64,000 nucleotides of DNA from Capra hircus (lineage: Eukaryota > Chordata > Mammalia > Artiodactyla > Bovidae), in assembly GCF_001704415.2 (NCBI RefSeq), contig NC_030826.1:31305324-31369323 (forward strand), written 5' to 3'. Below are positions 1 to 11,654 of this stretch, in pieces; the stretch's first letter is position 1; each line of letters starts with the position of its first letter. The notes below the pieces were generated by a model. That model worked only from the letters and a program-made list of their open reading frames with translations, made no database searches and was not told the DNA's origin. Made by a program: the position numbers and the translations under genes.

Positions 1-249
1 ACATTTAGGAATTGATTAGATGTATATTAAAATATCTGTGCAAAGATGTTCACTATTCTATGTCTCATTACCGTGAGGATTCAGGCCAAGTTTAAGTGTT
101 CAGAAGTATCAGAGGGATTGCATAAATTATAGTGTGTACATAGAACTCTTTTATCTAGTCCCTCAGCAAATATTTATCTAAAATGAGATGCTACATAGTC
201 ATTGGAGATCTAAAAGACGAAAGGGCAAGGAAATGTTCACAGGATGCTG

Positions 250-456
250 TGTGTGTGCTCAGTTGTGCCTGACTTTTTGCGACCCCATGGACTGTCACCC
301 ACCAGGCTCCTCTGTGCAAGTGGTTCTCCAGGCAAGAGTACTGAAGATCCCCTCCTCCGGGGGATCTTCCCAACCCAGGGATCAAACCCGCATGTCCTGT
401 GTCTCCTGCACTGCAGGTGGATTCTGTATGCACTGAGCCTCCTGGGAAGCCCCCAT
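250..456 (-). mobile_element. Bov-tA-type SINE
   Basis: The plus strand reads the complement of a Bov-tA: GACTC-type tail at the left, head near the right end. It is flanked by a 9-bp TSD, AGGATGYTG, at 241-249 and 457-465 (one mismatch). A duplicated GGGGATCTTCC-like patch in the middle differs from the usual body. Confidence 0.85.
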
Positions 457-684
457 AGGATGTTGCTGGGTGACAATAACCAGGCACGAAGTAACAGGCA
501 TGGGGGAGATCCCATTTTTATGAAACGTGGATGCCGCAATCTTCAGGAGAGTGAAGACACAAAAACACTGATAGCAATCCTGACACCCATATTATGCAGA
601 CTGCGAATGTAACTGTGGGGTTTTAGATCCCTTCTCAAAATTTGCCTCAGTTGCTATTCTTCAATTCACATATAGCTGACTTGA

Positions 685-996
685 GGGGCTTCCCTGCTGG
701 TCCAGTGGTTGAGAATCCACCCACCAGTGCAGGGGACACAGGTTCAGTTCCTGTTCCGGGAAGATTCCACACGCCACAGGGCGACTAAGCCCGTGCACCA
801 CAGCTCCTGAGCCCATGAGCTGCAACTACTGAAGCCCGCACGCCTAGAGCCTGTGCTCCACACAAGAGGAGCTGCCGCAGTGAGAAGCTTGCGCACGACA
901 GCTAGAGAGTAGTCCCAGCTTGCCACAGCTGGAGAAAAAGCCCGTGGACTGCAATAAAGACCCGGGACAGCCAAATGAATAAAGAAACCGTAAAAC
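685..996 (+). mobile_element. CHR-type tRNA-derived SINE, long form
   Basis: It starts with the GGGCTTCCCTG head and carries a B-box-like GGTTCAGTTCC. The long cetartiodactyl body of ACTGAAGCCCGC and GTGAGAAGC segments follows, ending in AATAAAG. The TSD AGCTGAYTTGA lies at 674-684 and 997-1007. Confidence 0.85.
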
Positions 997-1034
997 AGCT
1001 GATTTGATCCTACTCTGCCATATCCAGTATGTGA

Positions 1035-1163
1035 TAATTCAGTTCCTTGAACTGCAGTGAAGGTGAAACGAGTCAATTAAATCAGTTAATGCATGTCAGG
1101 AACATGGAAGACGACTTGTCACCTAGCAAGCACTCAATAGCTATTATCATTACTATTATTATT
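1035..1163 (+). repeat. MIR SINE, 3' part
   Basis: It follows the MIR 3' pattern: TCAATTAAATCAGTTAATGC, then the AAGCACTCAATAGCTATTAT end and an ATT-rich tail. The CHR SINE at 685-996 lies just upstream. Confidence 0.65.
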
Positions 1164-2904
1164 GGAAGACCAGATTGTTGTGGAAGTCTCATGTTCAGTA
1201 TTTAGGTACATTACATTAACTAAGTTTATGTAACTTAGAGACCACCTCTCCCAATTCTTGGGACTGGCGTCTTTAGGAAAGCGTATTATCACATTCATAA
1301 CTATGTGATAACCGGTAATGTTCAGACACTAACCCAGTCGTAGTGGACAGACACTGCTCTAAAGGAGCATGTAGTGTTGACTTTCTAGGTGCCAGTTTGT
1401 GGGAGGCTTGGGGAGGGCACCACACTGCTGGGATGTTGAGGTGGTGCCTCATGCACTCTATTTACCATCCTATTAAAAGGTATTTCACTATTTCCCCCAC
1501 TGACAAGCTAGATGTTAGCCTGGCTTCATAACTACCATATGAACCACGTTCTTTCTTACTATCCTAAACCATCATGAAGCTGGAAATAAATATAATTATA
1601 AAATAGTGAATATCTTTTACCCTCCATCCAGTTCCAGAGGAATTAAAGCTTTTTTCCCTTTAGTGGGGAAGAAAAAAATGTAATACAGAACTGTGTTTAG
1701 ATTTTGTGTATCTATTACATTCTCCGAAAAGGGTAAATGGACCAGAACCTGGGTAAATGGACCGGAACTAACCAGTCACCTCGGCTTGCTCAGCTTCCTC
1801 GCCTCACTTGTCTAGTGTGAGAGTGTTAGACTGGGCTTACATCCTCTCAGCTCTTTAAACTCTGTTCCTTTTTCTTCTTTAATTACACAACCTCAGCCTG
1901 AGCTCCAGCCCAGGGCTCCCAGAGCCTGCCCAAATCCAAAAACGTAGGAATGCTACGATAAATCCACTGGGCTGGAAAAATGCATCCAACCCACAGAGTG
2001 ATTCATTGGCCCCCGAAAAGGGTTTTGCTGTTACAAATTTTTGTCCAGAACATTTGATCCAGCAGTAGTTCAGTCTAGACACAAAGTGGTCAACACGCTT
2101 TGAACAAATCTGCTTTTAATGTGCAGAGTGCTCTTGTTTCCAGTTATTATTCTGAGTGATTAAACAAACTGCCAAACTCTTCCTGCTGCCGTCACCATTT
2201 ATTACTGAGATGCTTACTGGGGATTTAATAGTATTCCATTGGAGACAATATCTTGAGCCTGACGAGCTCTAAAGGAAAGAGATGTGCTTTTGGCACAAAT
2301 TGGTAGAGTTTCAAGATTTCTGTAATAGATATATATACAATCATATTGTTGAGTGGAAAGAAATGTGTTTCCAATAAGCAGTATTTACTGGGGTTTAACA
2401 ACGATATAATAGTTACCTGTCTATTACATGGTAGTCAGAGCTAAAGAAATGTGTTTCTAATAATCAATTGGCATTTCAAATAATATAATATAACCGCCGT
2501 ATGATATGCAAGCCTATCTAGATACAACCTGCATTCTAAACTTGTTCTTGGGAGTTTCATTCATGGAAATAAGGTATCACTGATTGGCCATTGTCAAAAA
2601 GCATATTATCATCAAAGGGCTAGAATTTCTATTTTTTTTTTCTCATACACTTTCTCAGCTTTTCTTTTGTTCATTCTTTCCACTTCTGCATAGCATGTGT
2701 TTCCTTATACCTCGTCTCATAACTAGTTGAGATTGAATTTTGCCTATATAAAGTAAAGATATCCTTCCTTACAAATGGGGAAAAAAAGAAAATAGTTGAA
2801 GAAGAGCCTTTAGCTCATTTAACCCATGTCTGGAGAAGTGGATGGGAGAAATCTCAGAGCTACAGGGATGTCTGTGTGATGACAGACATCCTTGGGAATA
2901 ATTC
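1164..2904. other. Unrecognised, gene-free stretch
   Basis: It is mostly AT-rich with no repeat family I recognise. No open frame exceeds 70 codons with codon-like character. A 20-bp motif, AAAGAAATGTGTTTCYAATA, occurs twice, near 2358 and 2443. A perfect hairpin lies at 2866-2891. Confidence 0.5.
2866..2891. other. 10-bp perfect inverted repeat
   Basis: GGATGTCTGT is followed by a 6-nt spacer and ACAGACATCC. Both arms are intact and lie just upstream of an L1 3' end. I know of no function. Confidence 0.6.
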
Positions 2905-3012
2905 TGCCTGTCACTTTGTGGTCATAATTTCATGAGTCATTATGTTATACACCTTAAACTTATTCCTGTTGCAGGTCAGTTACATCTCAATAAAATGGAG
3001 GGAGAAAATAAT
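2905..3012 (+). mobile_element. Old L1 3' end fragment
   Basis: The order ATGTTATACACCTTAAACTT, then TCAGTTACATCTCAATAAAA is the typical end of old mammalian L1 3' UTRs, in the sense direction. Confidence 0.6.
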
Positions 3013-3077
3013 TGCAGCTACTCTCTCTTCCTGGGCCACCTTGAAAGCAGTCTATTCTCTCACATACAGACTTTGCA

Positions 3078-3215
3078 TCTCTCATCTACTCATTTGCCAA
3101 ATATTCATAAGACACCTATCTGATGCTAAATTGCTCTGGTAGGAGTTAGGACCACCAAAACAAAAGGCAGAGAGCATCTGCCTTCAAAGAGCTCTCTGTC
3201 ACAGGGGGAGGAGGG
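3078..3215 (-). repeat. L2 3' fragment (antisense)
   Basis: CCAAATATTCATAAGACACC, GCTAAATTGCTCTGG and TTCAAAGAGCTCTCTGTC follow the order of the complemented L2 3' end. The copy is strongly decayed. Confidence 0.5.
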
Positions 3216-3349
3216 GAAGGACAACCCCTAGTGTCACACTGCACGGTGGACAAAGGGCACCACGCATATGAGCACAGGGAGGGGGGTCGGGGTGGTGATG
3301 AACCATCACATACCCAGCTGGCTTTCTTCTGTTGTCAGATGGATACAGG

Positions 3350-3564
3350 ATTGTTGCTGTTGTTCAGCTGCTCAGTGGTGTCCGACTTTTCATGACCCCA
3401 TAGGCTGTAGCCTGCCTGGCTCTTCTGTCCATGAGACTGCCCAGGCAAGAATAATGGAGTGGGTAGACATTCCGTTCTCCAGGAGATCTTCCCGACCCAG
3501 GGACTGAACCTGGGTCTCCCACATCACAGGCAGATTCTTTACTGATAGAGCCACCAGGGAAGCC
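3350..3564 (-). mobile_element. Bov-tA-type SINE
   Basis: A full-length complemented copy, with TGTTGTTCAGCTGCTCAG at the tail side and AGAGCCACCAGGGAAGCC at the head side. I see no clear TSD. Divergence is moderate. Confidence 0.85.
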
Positions 3565-4554
3565 ACAAACCTATCGTTTACATTTCAGACCAACAGCCCC
3601 CAGGCAGCCACTGGTTGAGACTTCAGGGACAAGGGAATGCTCCCTCCTTGAGGAGAGCGCAAGATGATTGGGGTGTGACACAGCAGGCTAGCTCTCACCT
3701 TCGAGTTGGTGCGCATCAGAGGTTGACTCTTTTGCTGTCCAGACAGCATCTCCTGTGCAGAAGACACTCAGAGTGCCCAGCCCAGGAAGGGGTCCTGGGC
3801 TTTGTACTGAGCATCCCTGTTTTGCCCTCCAACCAAGCTCTGGGGATGAGACACCCAGGGTCTCCAGCCACACGTGGCATCTCTTCCTGTAGCAAGCTAC
3901 AGTCTCCAGCCCTGCGAGTGCATAGCAGATACGGGAGGAAGCATATGGCAGAACGTGTGCTCCTGAGATGCTAAAACCTTCTGGGAACTGGAGCCGTTAA
4001 AAGGGCGTGCCTCTATTCCTGCCTCTGCCAAGTGTCAACCTTCATTAGAGGGCTCCTGCGGAGGGTGGACGGGGAGATAGCTGCAGAACTAGTGAGTCTG
4101 GGCCCAGGTGGGGATTCCCTCCCCAAGCTCCAGAGGTCTCAGTAGCGGAGATGGGCACCTGCGGGAGGACTTGTCACAACAGACGCTTTCGCAGGATTCT
4201 TCCACCCATCACGTGCACATTTTGAAAAGCAGGGCTCTGCTGAGAATTGACCTGTTTCTCCGCGGGCCCTTCTCATTCCACCTCTCACCATTTCTAGCCT
4301 GCCCTCCCCCTTTCCTTTGCTGCTCTTTTGGAATTCTGAGACCCCCATGCAGTGTTCTTTGCTGTTTAAAGTTAGTGGGTTTTTTTTTTTTGGAAGACAT
4401 TTATTCCAATAATAACAACATAATGAATTTGTACCATCCTTTGACAAAGGGAGTCATTCCTTCTAAAGGTACTTTGAAAGATGTCGCTGTGCAAATATTA
4501 TCTCACTTTGAGTTTTCAGCCTAATTAAAAATGGTGAGAAAGTGACATTCTGAT
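3565..4554. other. Unrecognised GC-richer stretch, no gene supported
   Basis: It is relatively GC-rich and repeat-poor. The longest frames are 119 codons at 3615-3974 (+) and 138 codons at 4108-4524 (+). Neither resembles a known domain, and the second ends in low-complexity T-rich sequence. Frames are open on both strands, as expected from base composition. It could be non-coding unique DNA or decayed repeat. Confidence 0.45.
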
Positions 4555-4690
4555 TTGGTTGGCATGAAAGGGAATTGAGACTCAGAGAGGTTGAACAGTT
4601 TACCCAAGGTCACACAGCTGACGATGGATAGAGAGGGAAACAAAACCTCTGTTTTCTCTGCTATCCCATCTCAATGCAGTTCTCTTGGTA
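4555..4690 (-). repeat. MIR SINE core (antisense)
   Basis: GAGACTCAGAGAGGTTGAAC and CCCAAGGTCACACAGCTGA are the complemented MIR core, which is highly characteristic. Confidence 0.85.
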
Positions 4691-5474
4691 ATTTCTCTCC
4701 GAGACGTGGTTTAGAGAGACAGAAACTGAAAAACTGCTTCCTAGTTTGGGAAGTTTCCTTTTTGATCTAGAAGAAAATAATAGCATATTTACAGATAAAC
4801 TGTGAAATTAAATATATCAGCAAACATTCGTGTATAAGCATGTGTAATATAATTTACACAATGCATCATCTGTAGTTTTCAGGAATGTTTTAAATATTTT
4901 TAATATTTCAGAATATGTCCCAAAGGATACGTTCTTTTCAAATACACACTCCAGTTTCTCTCTCTTTAAAAAAGGCCACAATTTTGTAATTTGATATTGG
5001 AAAGGAAGTTATATATAATTTTTACACGGTTTATACTGTTTTACCTGGTATTAACCTTATTGCTTGATATTTTAAGCTTTTATGAATAGTGATCCCATTT
5101 CATTAGTTTTATGAATGTACATAAAAACAATTTAATCTGAACCGTACTAATATGAAATTCATGACCATTCAAATATAGACCTTTTACCTTTGTTTAGCTA
5201 ATGTGGGAAGCCTATATGCAACTGGAAAATGTAACCCCTATGTGTCTGATATGCTTAAGAAAATACAGGTATCAATCTCTTTAGAACCAGATGCTTACAT
5301 TGTATGTACTTCTTACTCTTATACTTATTAAGACCAGTCTCCAAGAGTTTCTATGTGCTGACAATTATTGGCTTAAGTATTATGTTTGAGATAGTCTTGA
5401 AACTAATAGTCGTAATTTATTTTCTTAAACATCATTTGTGAAACCTTACTGACTCAGGCTACTAGTCCAGTTAG
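4691..5474. other. AT-rich, nothing recognised
   Basis: AT-rich sequence with only short open frames and no repeat family I can name. Confidence 0.45.
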
Positions 5475-5580
5475 GAATACTTAAGAGCAGTGCAAAGACA
5501 CAGAGTTTGGGGCCAGACAGACCTTGGTTGAATGCAGTGCTGCCACCTTTTAGCTGCTTATCCTTCAACAAAAGATTTAA
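5475..5580 (+). repeat. MIR SINE, 5' half
   Basis: GAGTTTGGGGCCAGACAGAC, then CTTGGTTGAATGCAGTGCTG and CCACCTTTTAGCTG follow the sense MIR 5' half. Confidence 0.75.
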
Positions 5581-5928
5581 TCCTCCTGAGTTTTGTCGCC
5601 ATCCAAACCCAGGCACATCTGAGAATAAAAGAGAGTGTTGTTAATAATTACTCCTGGAAAAATGAGGAGAATCAGGGACTGGCCTAGGCAAACCAGACAT
5701 ACAGTTACTCTATTAAAATGTGATTCGTCTTCCAAAGTTTTGGTCTGCAGCTTATCTAAGCTGGTGTCTTGTTTCAATTTGTCTACCATTGCTTCAACTA
5801 TAAGGACTCAAATCTCCTTTTAAACCTCATGATGTCATCTTGAATCTGTCACAGAATAGCCTTGTTAAAGTTATTAATCACATGGTCATATGTCATAAAG
5901 TCCTAGAGTAAAGTTTAATGCTTCTTAC
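5581..5928. other. Nothing recognised
   Basis: Between a MIR fragment and a BovB insertion. It has short frames only and no family assigned. Confidence 0.4.
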
Positions 5929-5939
5929 ATTATTCAGAG

Positions 5940-6270
5940 AGAGTCCCTTGGACTGCAGAGAGATCAAACCAGTAAATCCTAAAGGAAATCAGCATTGAAT
6001 ATTCAGTGGAAGGGCTGATGCTGTAGCTGAAGCTCCAATCCTTCAGCCACCTGATGTGAAGAGCCGACTCGTTGAAAAAGACCCTGATGCTGGTAAAAAC
6101 AGAAAAAAGGGAGCGGCCGAGGTTGAGATGGTTACATAGTATCAGCAACTCAGTGGACATGAATTTGAGCAAACTCTGGGAAACAGCAGAAGACAGAGCA
6201 GCCTGATGTGCTGCAGTCCATGGGGTCACCAAGGGTCAGACACAACTTAGCGACTGAACAACAATGACTA
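5940..6270 (+). mobile_element. BovB LINE 3' end, 5'-truncated
   Basis: It begins in the codons for the BovB C-terminal region (GAGTCCCTTGGACTGC) and runs to the GACTGAACAACAATGAC end. The TSD is ATTA(A)TTCAGAG at 5929-5939 and 6271-6282, with a one-base indel. The frame is degraded. Confidence 0.85.
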
Positions 6271-6282
6271 ATTAATTCAGAG

Positions 6283-6629
6283 CTTTTCCACTCCCAGATA
6301 TCAGCTCTGACTGTGGTCCTTGGGGCCGGAGGAGGGAAAAGGTGTATCCTACTCCTTTCCTCTTTGTTCTTTGAATCCTCCTTCCTCTCCTCAATCCAGG
6401 GCTCCAGCTCCCCAGGGTCAGGGCAGGGGGACAGAGGTTTACAGGAAAAGTCCTTGTGCCACTGTCCCCCCATCCCCCAAGCTTTTTCAGGCAGAGCACC
6501 CACCGGGCACTCTATGCTTTTCTTTAAATCGAAAATCTGTGCCACGAAACAAAATACTGAATTTACTGAAAAAGAGAAAGTCTTAAAGGGAGACAGAGAC
6601 AAAAAGGACTCATTATGTTAAAGGAATGA
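6283..6629. other. Nothing recognised; antisense frame present
   Basis: The frames at 6313-6621 (+) and 6150-6602 (-) overlap heavily on opposite strands. The second is partly BovB antisense. No known domain is seen, so I do not call a gene. Confidence 0.4.
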
Positions 6630-7275
6630 AGATAAGAATGACATGAAACCTTAGAGACCTTGCAAGCCAGATGAAATGGAGCATCTTTAAAGCAATAAAA
6701 GCAAAAAAAAAAAAAAAATACTATCAACCTAGAATTCTATATTCAGCTAAAATATCTTATATAATGAAGGTGAAATAAAGACTTTACAGACTGTCAAAAG
6801 CATAAATTTCATTGTCATTAGACTGCAATCATATCTGAAGAATTTAACACTCCCCCTCCTCAGCAATTAATAGGAAGTGTAAAAGTAAATCAGGAGCATA
6901 TAGAAGACTGAAGTAATACTATAGATTGTTGGTGTTGTTCAGTCACTAATCTGTCTGACTCTCTGCAGTCCTATGGACTGCAGCACGCCCAGCTCCTCTG
7001 TCTTCTACTATCTCCCAGAGTTTGCCCAAATTCATGTCCATTGAGTCAGTGATGCTGTCTCATCTTCTGCTGCCCCCTTCTCTTTTTGCCTTCAATATTT
7101 CCCAGCATCAAGGTCTTTTCCAATGAATCAGCTTTTTACATCAGATGGCCAAAGTCCAAGGGACTTCTCCAGTGCCACAAAAGCAGCTAATACTATTGAT
7201 TAACTTGAGTTAATTGATAATTATAGAGCACTCCACCATTTCCTATAAATAAAACTTTCAAAGTGACCCCCCAAC
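6630..7275 (+). mobile_element. Ancient L1M fragment (split by BovB)
   Basis: ACCTAGAATTCTATATTCAG, GGTGAAATAAAGACTTTACA and, after the BovB at 6928-7187, TTATAGAGCACTCCACC follow the order of the L1M ORF1-ORF2 boundary region. The two L1 pieces are collinear apart from missing intervening consensus. Confidence 0.7.
6928..7187 (-). mobile_element. BovB LINE 3' end, complemented
   Basis: TGTTGTTCAGTCACTAA marks the element's 3' end on the left. The truncated 5' end is at the right. The TSD TAATACTATWGATT (14 bp, one mismatch) lies at 6914-6927 and 7188-7201 inside the L1M. Confidence 0.9.
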
Positions 7276-7679
7276 ACAATATCAACGATCTTGAAACACC
7301 AAAAATTAAATATGGTAAGTGTTGAAAAAAAAACCCTGTGCCTCTTATGGCTTAAATTTGCAGGTCTTTGACTGACAGTGATGTTGAATATATTTTTCCC
7401 TTAATTCTCTTCTATAGATTACCTGTTTCTATCCTTGGCCAATGTCTCTTTCTTGACTTTTTGTTATGATATTTTTTTTTTCACTTTTTAAAATGGAGAG
7501 AATAAGAAAAACCATCTCAATGCTTAAAAATGATGATGATTAACATTTTGTAATATTTTCTCTACCTGCTTTTAATAGAAGAAATAAAACATGGCAGATA
7601 AAATTGAAGTATACTTTATAACTAAATTTGGTAACTGTGAACTCGAGTAGTATATTATTCATGTTGTGTGTGTTTGGAA
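7276..7679. other. AT-rich, possibly decayed antisense L1
   Basis: T- and A-rich with a poly-T run near 7471. It lies beside the clear antisense L1M that follows and may belong to it. Confidence 0.3.
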
Positions 7680-8357
7680 ATGATATCATCTATGGAAATG
7701 ATAAAATACCACACCTATATTCTGCAATTTGCTTCTTTACTCAACAATGTGCTCTTTAGAGTCTTCAATTATGTATGTTAAATACATATATATTTAAAGT
7801 TTCTTTTAATTGCCAGAAATATTCCACATGTGTACTTGATTATTGAAAACCTTGTAATTGCCAACTAATGCTCTATTGTGTTTCTGAGTTTGGACTATTA
7901 AAAGCAATGCTTATAAACATCCTGTACATGTCTCTCCATGTTTGTGTGCAAGTATTTCTGGAGAGTATTTACTAAAAGTGGAATTTCTGAGTGATAAGAT
8001 ATGTGCATTTTAATTTCACAGACTGCTGACAAAATGCCATTTAGTTAGTCACACCGCTTTATACTCCTGCCAGCAAAGTCTGGTAAAATCCATTTCTCCA
8101 CATTCTTGCCAGCAAGTGACATTGCAAAACATTAGAATCTTTATCAATCTGATGAATGAGATATACAATTGTGTTTCAATTTGCACTCACCTGATTTTGT
8201 TTTTGCATACTGTCACTTATTCACTTAATTTTGGATGTGTACAACATTTGTTATGCATAATGGTCACTTCCTGTTTCTTCATCTATAAATTTCCCACATC
8301 TTTCTCTGCCCATTATTCTTTCGGGATAATAGTTTTTACTCATGTTTTATAAAAACA

Positions 8358-8762
8358 TCCATTTTTATTTATTCATTTAATTTGTTTGGCTGCCTCAGGT
8401 CTTAGCATGGCATGCAAGATCTTCATTGGTGTGCATGGACTCTCTGGTTGTGGTGCTGGCTCAGTAGTTATGGAGCATGGGCTTAGTGCTCTGTGGCGTG
8501 AGTGTCACTGCTGGGGAACTGGAGCTGCTCTGGGGGCCAGGTTGGGGCGCCAGGACCCAGAGCTGTTGGGGAAGGAGTGCCCCGGGGCTCAGAGCTGCTG
8601 GAGAAGAGGTGCTAGGAACCTGGAACTGGGTATGGAGAAGGTCTTGGGGACCTCCTAGCATTCCTGCCAGTTACCCTCTCATTAGCTTCCCACCAGGGAT
8701 TGAGCTCATGTCCCCTGCATTAAAATGTGGATTCTTAACCACTGGATAACCAGGGAAATCCT
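8358..8762 (-). mobile_element. CHR-type SINE with an unusual internal insert
   Basis: The complemented CHR body (GTGCATGGACTCTCTGGTTG, then CTTAACCACTGGATAACCAG) is interrupted at about 8502-8655 by GC-rich sequence absent from the other CHR copies here. The head ends near 8760. Confidence 0.75.
8502..8655. repeat. GC-rich imperfect repeat inside the CHR SINE
   Basis: GAGCTG followed by YT recurs at 8522, 8560 and 8592, spaced 38 and 32 bp, in G-rich sequence. It resembles a small decayed minisatellite. The origin is unknown. Confidence 0.5.
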
Positions 8763-8830
8763 TATTTGTGTTTTAATAGAAGTACATTTACTGAAGATAT
8801 TAGCCTTGATTTTGTTCCAGTTTATATTTT

Positions 8831-10052
8831 ACTTTAAAGTTTTCTTGGGGTGTTTTGGACACTTCGAAACATTAACTTTCTGGGAAGTTATAAATTAGCC
8901 TTTTCCGTTCTGATTTTTCCACTGATTGGATACTTACTCTATTTGAATGCATGCGATGGAGGTTAATATGACCTCAGAGCTATTTTTAGATGAAAAAGAA
9001 ATTTTAAAAAAGAATACATAGTGAATAGCTTTAACATTCTTAAATGGAATAGTGGGCAAAAATATATGTAAAAGGTAATAGTTGACGTGGGAAAAAACAA
9101 AAATATTACATGAATTTTTAAGAACACACATAATTTTGTTTTCATGGGGCTGAGGCAGCATTTCATGAGCAGAGTTACTCACTTTCTACATCCTTCTCGG
9201 GTACCAGGGCAAGCCCCAGTTGAATGAACTACAAACCATGCTTTCTTGTGATGATTATTTACTTCTGGACTTCCTGTCCTAACCAATAAAATAGCTCTTT
9301 GAAAACTGTTTGTGAAGTTGTGGATTTGAGGAGCATAATTCTTTTAATGTCTAGATGATCAGCAAAGTAAGATACCTCCAGGAGTAACCTGACCTGAACA
9401 CGACATGAAGAGAAGGGAAATTGTCAGGTAGACAAACAACAAACGTAAACATAATCAGCCTCTTCTAACAAGGACACTTGAAGCTCCTGGGTCAGCAAAG
9501 GGAACCTGCCTGATATTACACAGAGACAGTCTCCGACGGACATTTCCTGTGTGTAAATTCCGTTCTGTCTGTAATTGTCGGAATTGATTATTTAAGGGCC
9601 GGCCGGATGCGGTGTTTTTCTGGACCTGGCGGAATGCCTGTCTCCCAGGATCTGGTTCTTCAGGCAGCCTGTGCTGACACTCTGTGTCCTCCCAGGACTG
9701 GGCCCCTGGAAGCAAACCTAAGATTCGTGGCACAGATTTGCGTGGGAGGGGATCCAGTGTGAAGAAAACACCATCGACTACTGGACCCTCTATGGATGAA
9801 AGTTAGAAGTAAATTATATAATCTCCCACAACTGGCCTGGAAAACTAGGGAGACAAAAATTCTGACCCACGGTTACAAGTTTTCAAACAGCTCCAAACTC
9901 AAGCCATTAAGACTCCCTACAGAGTGCACCTTAGGGACACTCTGCTTCGGTTTGGAAACAAGCTCCAGCTCAATGGGAACCTTCACCCAGCACCAGCTCA
10001 CCTGCCACTAACTATCTTTAGGGCCTCACGTTCAAATACTTTCTATTGTGCT
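8831..10052. other. Mostly unrecognised; no gene supported
   Basis: The left part is AT-rich. 9450-9780 is more GC-rich, keeps several CpGs and contains GGCCGGCC near 9598. The 92-codon minus frame at 9455-9733 has no recognisable domain. Confidence 0.4.
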
Positions 10053-10270
10053 TGGGGCCTCCCAGGTGGCACAGTGATAAAGAGTCTTCCTGCCAGTGCA
10101 GCAGAAGCAAGAGATGAGGGTTCGATCCCTGGGTCAGGAAGATCCCTTGGAATAGGAAATGGCAACCCTCACCAGTATTCTTGCCTGGAGAATCCCATGG
10201 ACAGAAGGAGCTTGGTGGGCTCCAGTCCATGGGGTCGCAAAGAGTTGGACAGGGCTTAGTGGTTGAAACA
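10053..10270 (+). mobile_element. Bov-tA-type SINE
   Basis: A full sense copy from a degenerate GGGCCTCCCAGGTGGC head through the B-box GGTTCGATCCC to GGGTCGCAAAGAGTTGGAC. Its end is diverged. Confidence 0.9.
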
Positions 10271-10396
10271 ATTTTATCCTCAGGAATGCACTACAAGTTT
10301 GACATTACAGCTCATAGTTTGTACAAAGCAGATTCCTGAGACACAGAGAGAACAGTTATCCAGTTTGTAGTTGGAATCAAAGATTCAAACCCATGT

Positions 10397-10531
10397 GTTT
10401 TTTGTTGTTGGTGGTGTTTGGCCACACCACAAGGCTTGTAGGATCTTCCCTCCCCAACCAGGGATTGAACCTGTACTGTTGGCAGTGAAAGCGTGGAGTC
10501 CTAACCACTGGACTTCCAGGGAGTTCCCTCT
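10397..10531 (-). mobile_element. CHR-2-like short SINE
   Basis: The complemented head CTAACCACTGGACTTCCAGG lies at the right. The perfect 9-bp TSD AACCCATGT is at 10388-10396 and 10532-10540. Confidence 0.85.
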
Positions 10532-10800
10532 AACCCATGTTTGTCGGATAATAGAATATTTCTCCTTTTAATGTTTCACTCATTGTATTTGCTTGATGCC
10601 ATCATTAAAAAAATAATGATAACTGGGTGATCATCATTTAAAAAAAAAAGGGTGATCTTGGCCAAGTCACATCATTTTTCTTACATCATGGTACATAAAA
10701 TGAAAAAGATGAACTAAATAATCATTAAGTATTCTTTTTATCTTATAAGTCTTCTAATTTTATAAAAGAGGAATACAAATATCAATGTCATTTTTTATAT

Positions 10801-11013
10801 CAGGGAAAGTGAAGTTGCTCAGTCATGTCTGACTCTTTGCGACCCCATGGACTGTAGACTACCACGTTCCTCCATCCCTGGGATTTTCCAGGCAAGGGTA
10901 CTGGAGTGGGTTGCCATTTCCTTCTCCAGAGGATCTTGCAGACCCAGGGAATCGAACCTAAGTCTCCTGCATTGTAGGCAGACGTTTTACCATCTGAGCC
11001 ACCAGGAAAGCCG
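10801..11013 (-). mobile_element. Bov-tA-type SINE
   Basis: A near-complete complemented copy with AGTTGCTCAGTCATGTCTG at the tail side and CTGAGCCACCAGGAAAGCC at the head side. No TSD recognised. Confidence 0.9.
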
Positions 11014-11654
11014 ACCAAAATTAGACAAAGCCTTCAGAAAACACAGTTAGGTATGATTTTCCTTCATATTAAATAGAACGTTCCATTTAAAAAAATTTTT
11101 TCACAGACAGAGCAGAACATTTATAGTGAGATTTTCACCTTGGGTTATTAAGGATTTGTACATTTATTATCCAATCAATTTTGTTTTTCCTTCAAAGATT
11201 TGTTTAGTTTTATGATGTATTTAGGGTCAAAATATCCAACAATAAATTGGCATTTCAAAAGCAACAAAATCTATAAAAATGTCCAGGAAGTAACTTAACA
11301 AGAAATGTGAGGACTCTATGGGCAGTAAAGAAAACTTGAATAAGTACATGGTAATATTTCTTTGGAAGGAAATGTTACTGTAGAAAAGTGATCAATTCCC
11401 TTGGAATTAACATAAATTGAATGAAATGTCAGTAAAAACTTCAACGTGGTTTTTGGGGAAACATTGTGAGAATTTTAATGCCTACTTGAAGGAATAAAAT
11501 CCTAAGAACAAGCAATTTTTAAAAATTAAAGTAAATGGGTTTGTGGGAGAACTCTTGCCAGATTTCCAGTTGTGTTATTAATTTTTGTTCTTAAAAGTAT
11601 AAGTAGAGTTTTGATGAAAAAGGTAGAGAGAATAGGTGTTCTAGCTTAGCCAGT

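Larger units (their letters stand above)
7680..8830 (-). mobile_element. Old L1M 3' region (antisense), split by a CHR SINE
   Basis: CAATTTGCTTCTTTACTCAA, AAACATCCTGTACATGTCTC and TGCCAGCAAAGTCTGG follow the complemented L1M 3' UTR order. After the CHR SINE, AGATATTAGCCTTGA continues it. Confidence 0.65.

Noticed and set aside
3615..3974. 119-codon frame in GC-rich unique sequence
   Set aside because: No domain or homologue recognised, with equally open frames on the other strand. Kept only as part of an unassigned stretch.
10053..10270. tRNA-gene signal (B-box GGTTCGATCCC) here and in other SINEs
   Set aside because: These are tRNA-like heads of Bov-tA/CHR SINEs without a foldable full tRNA.
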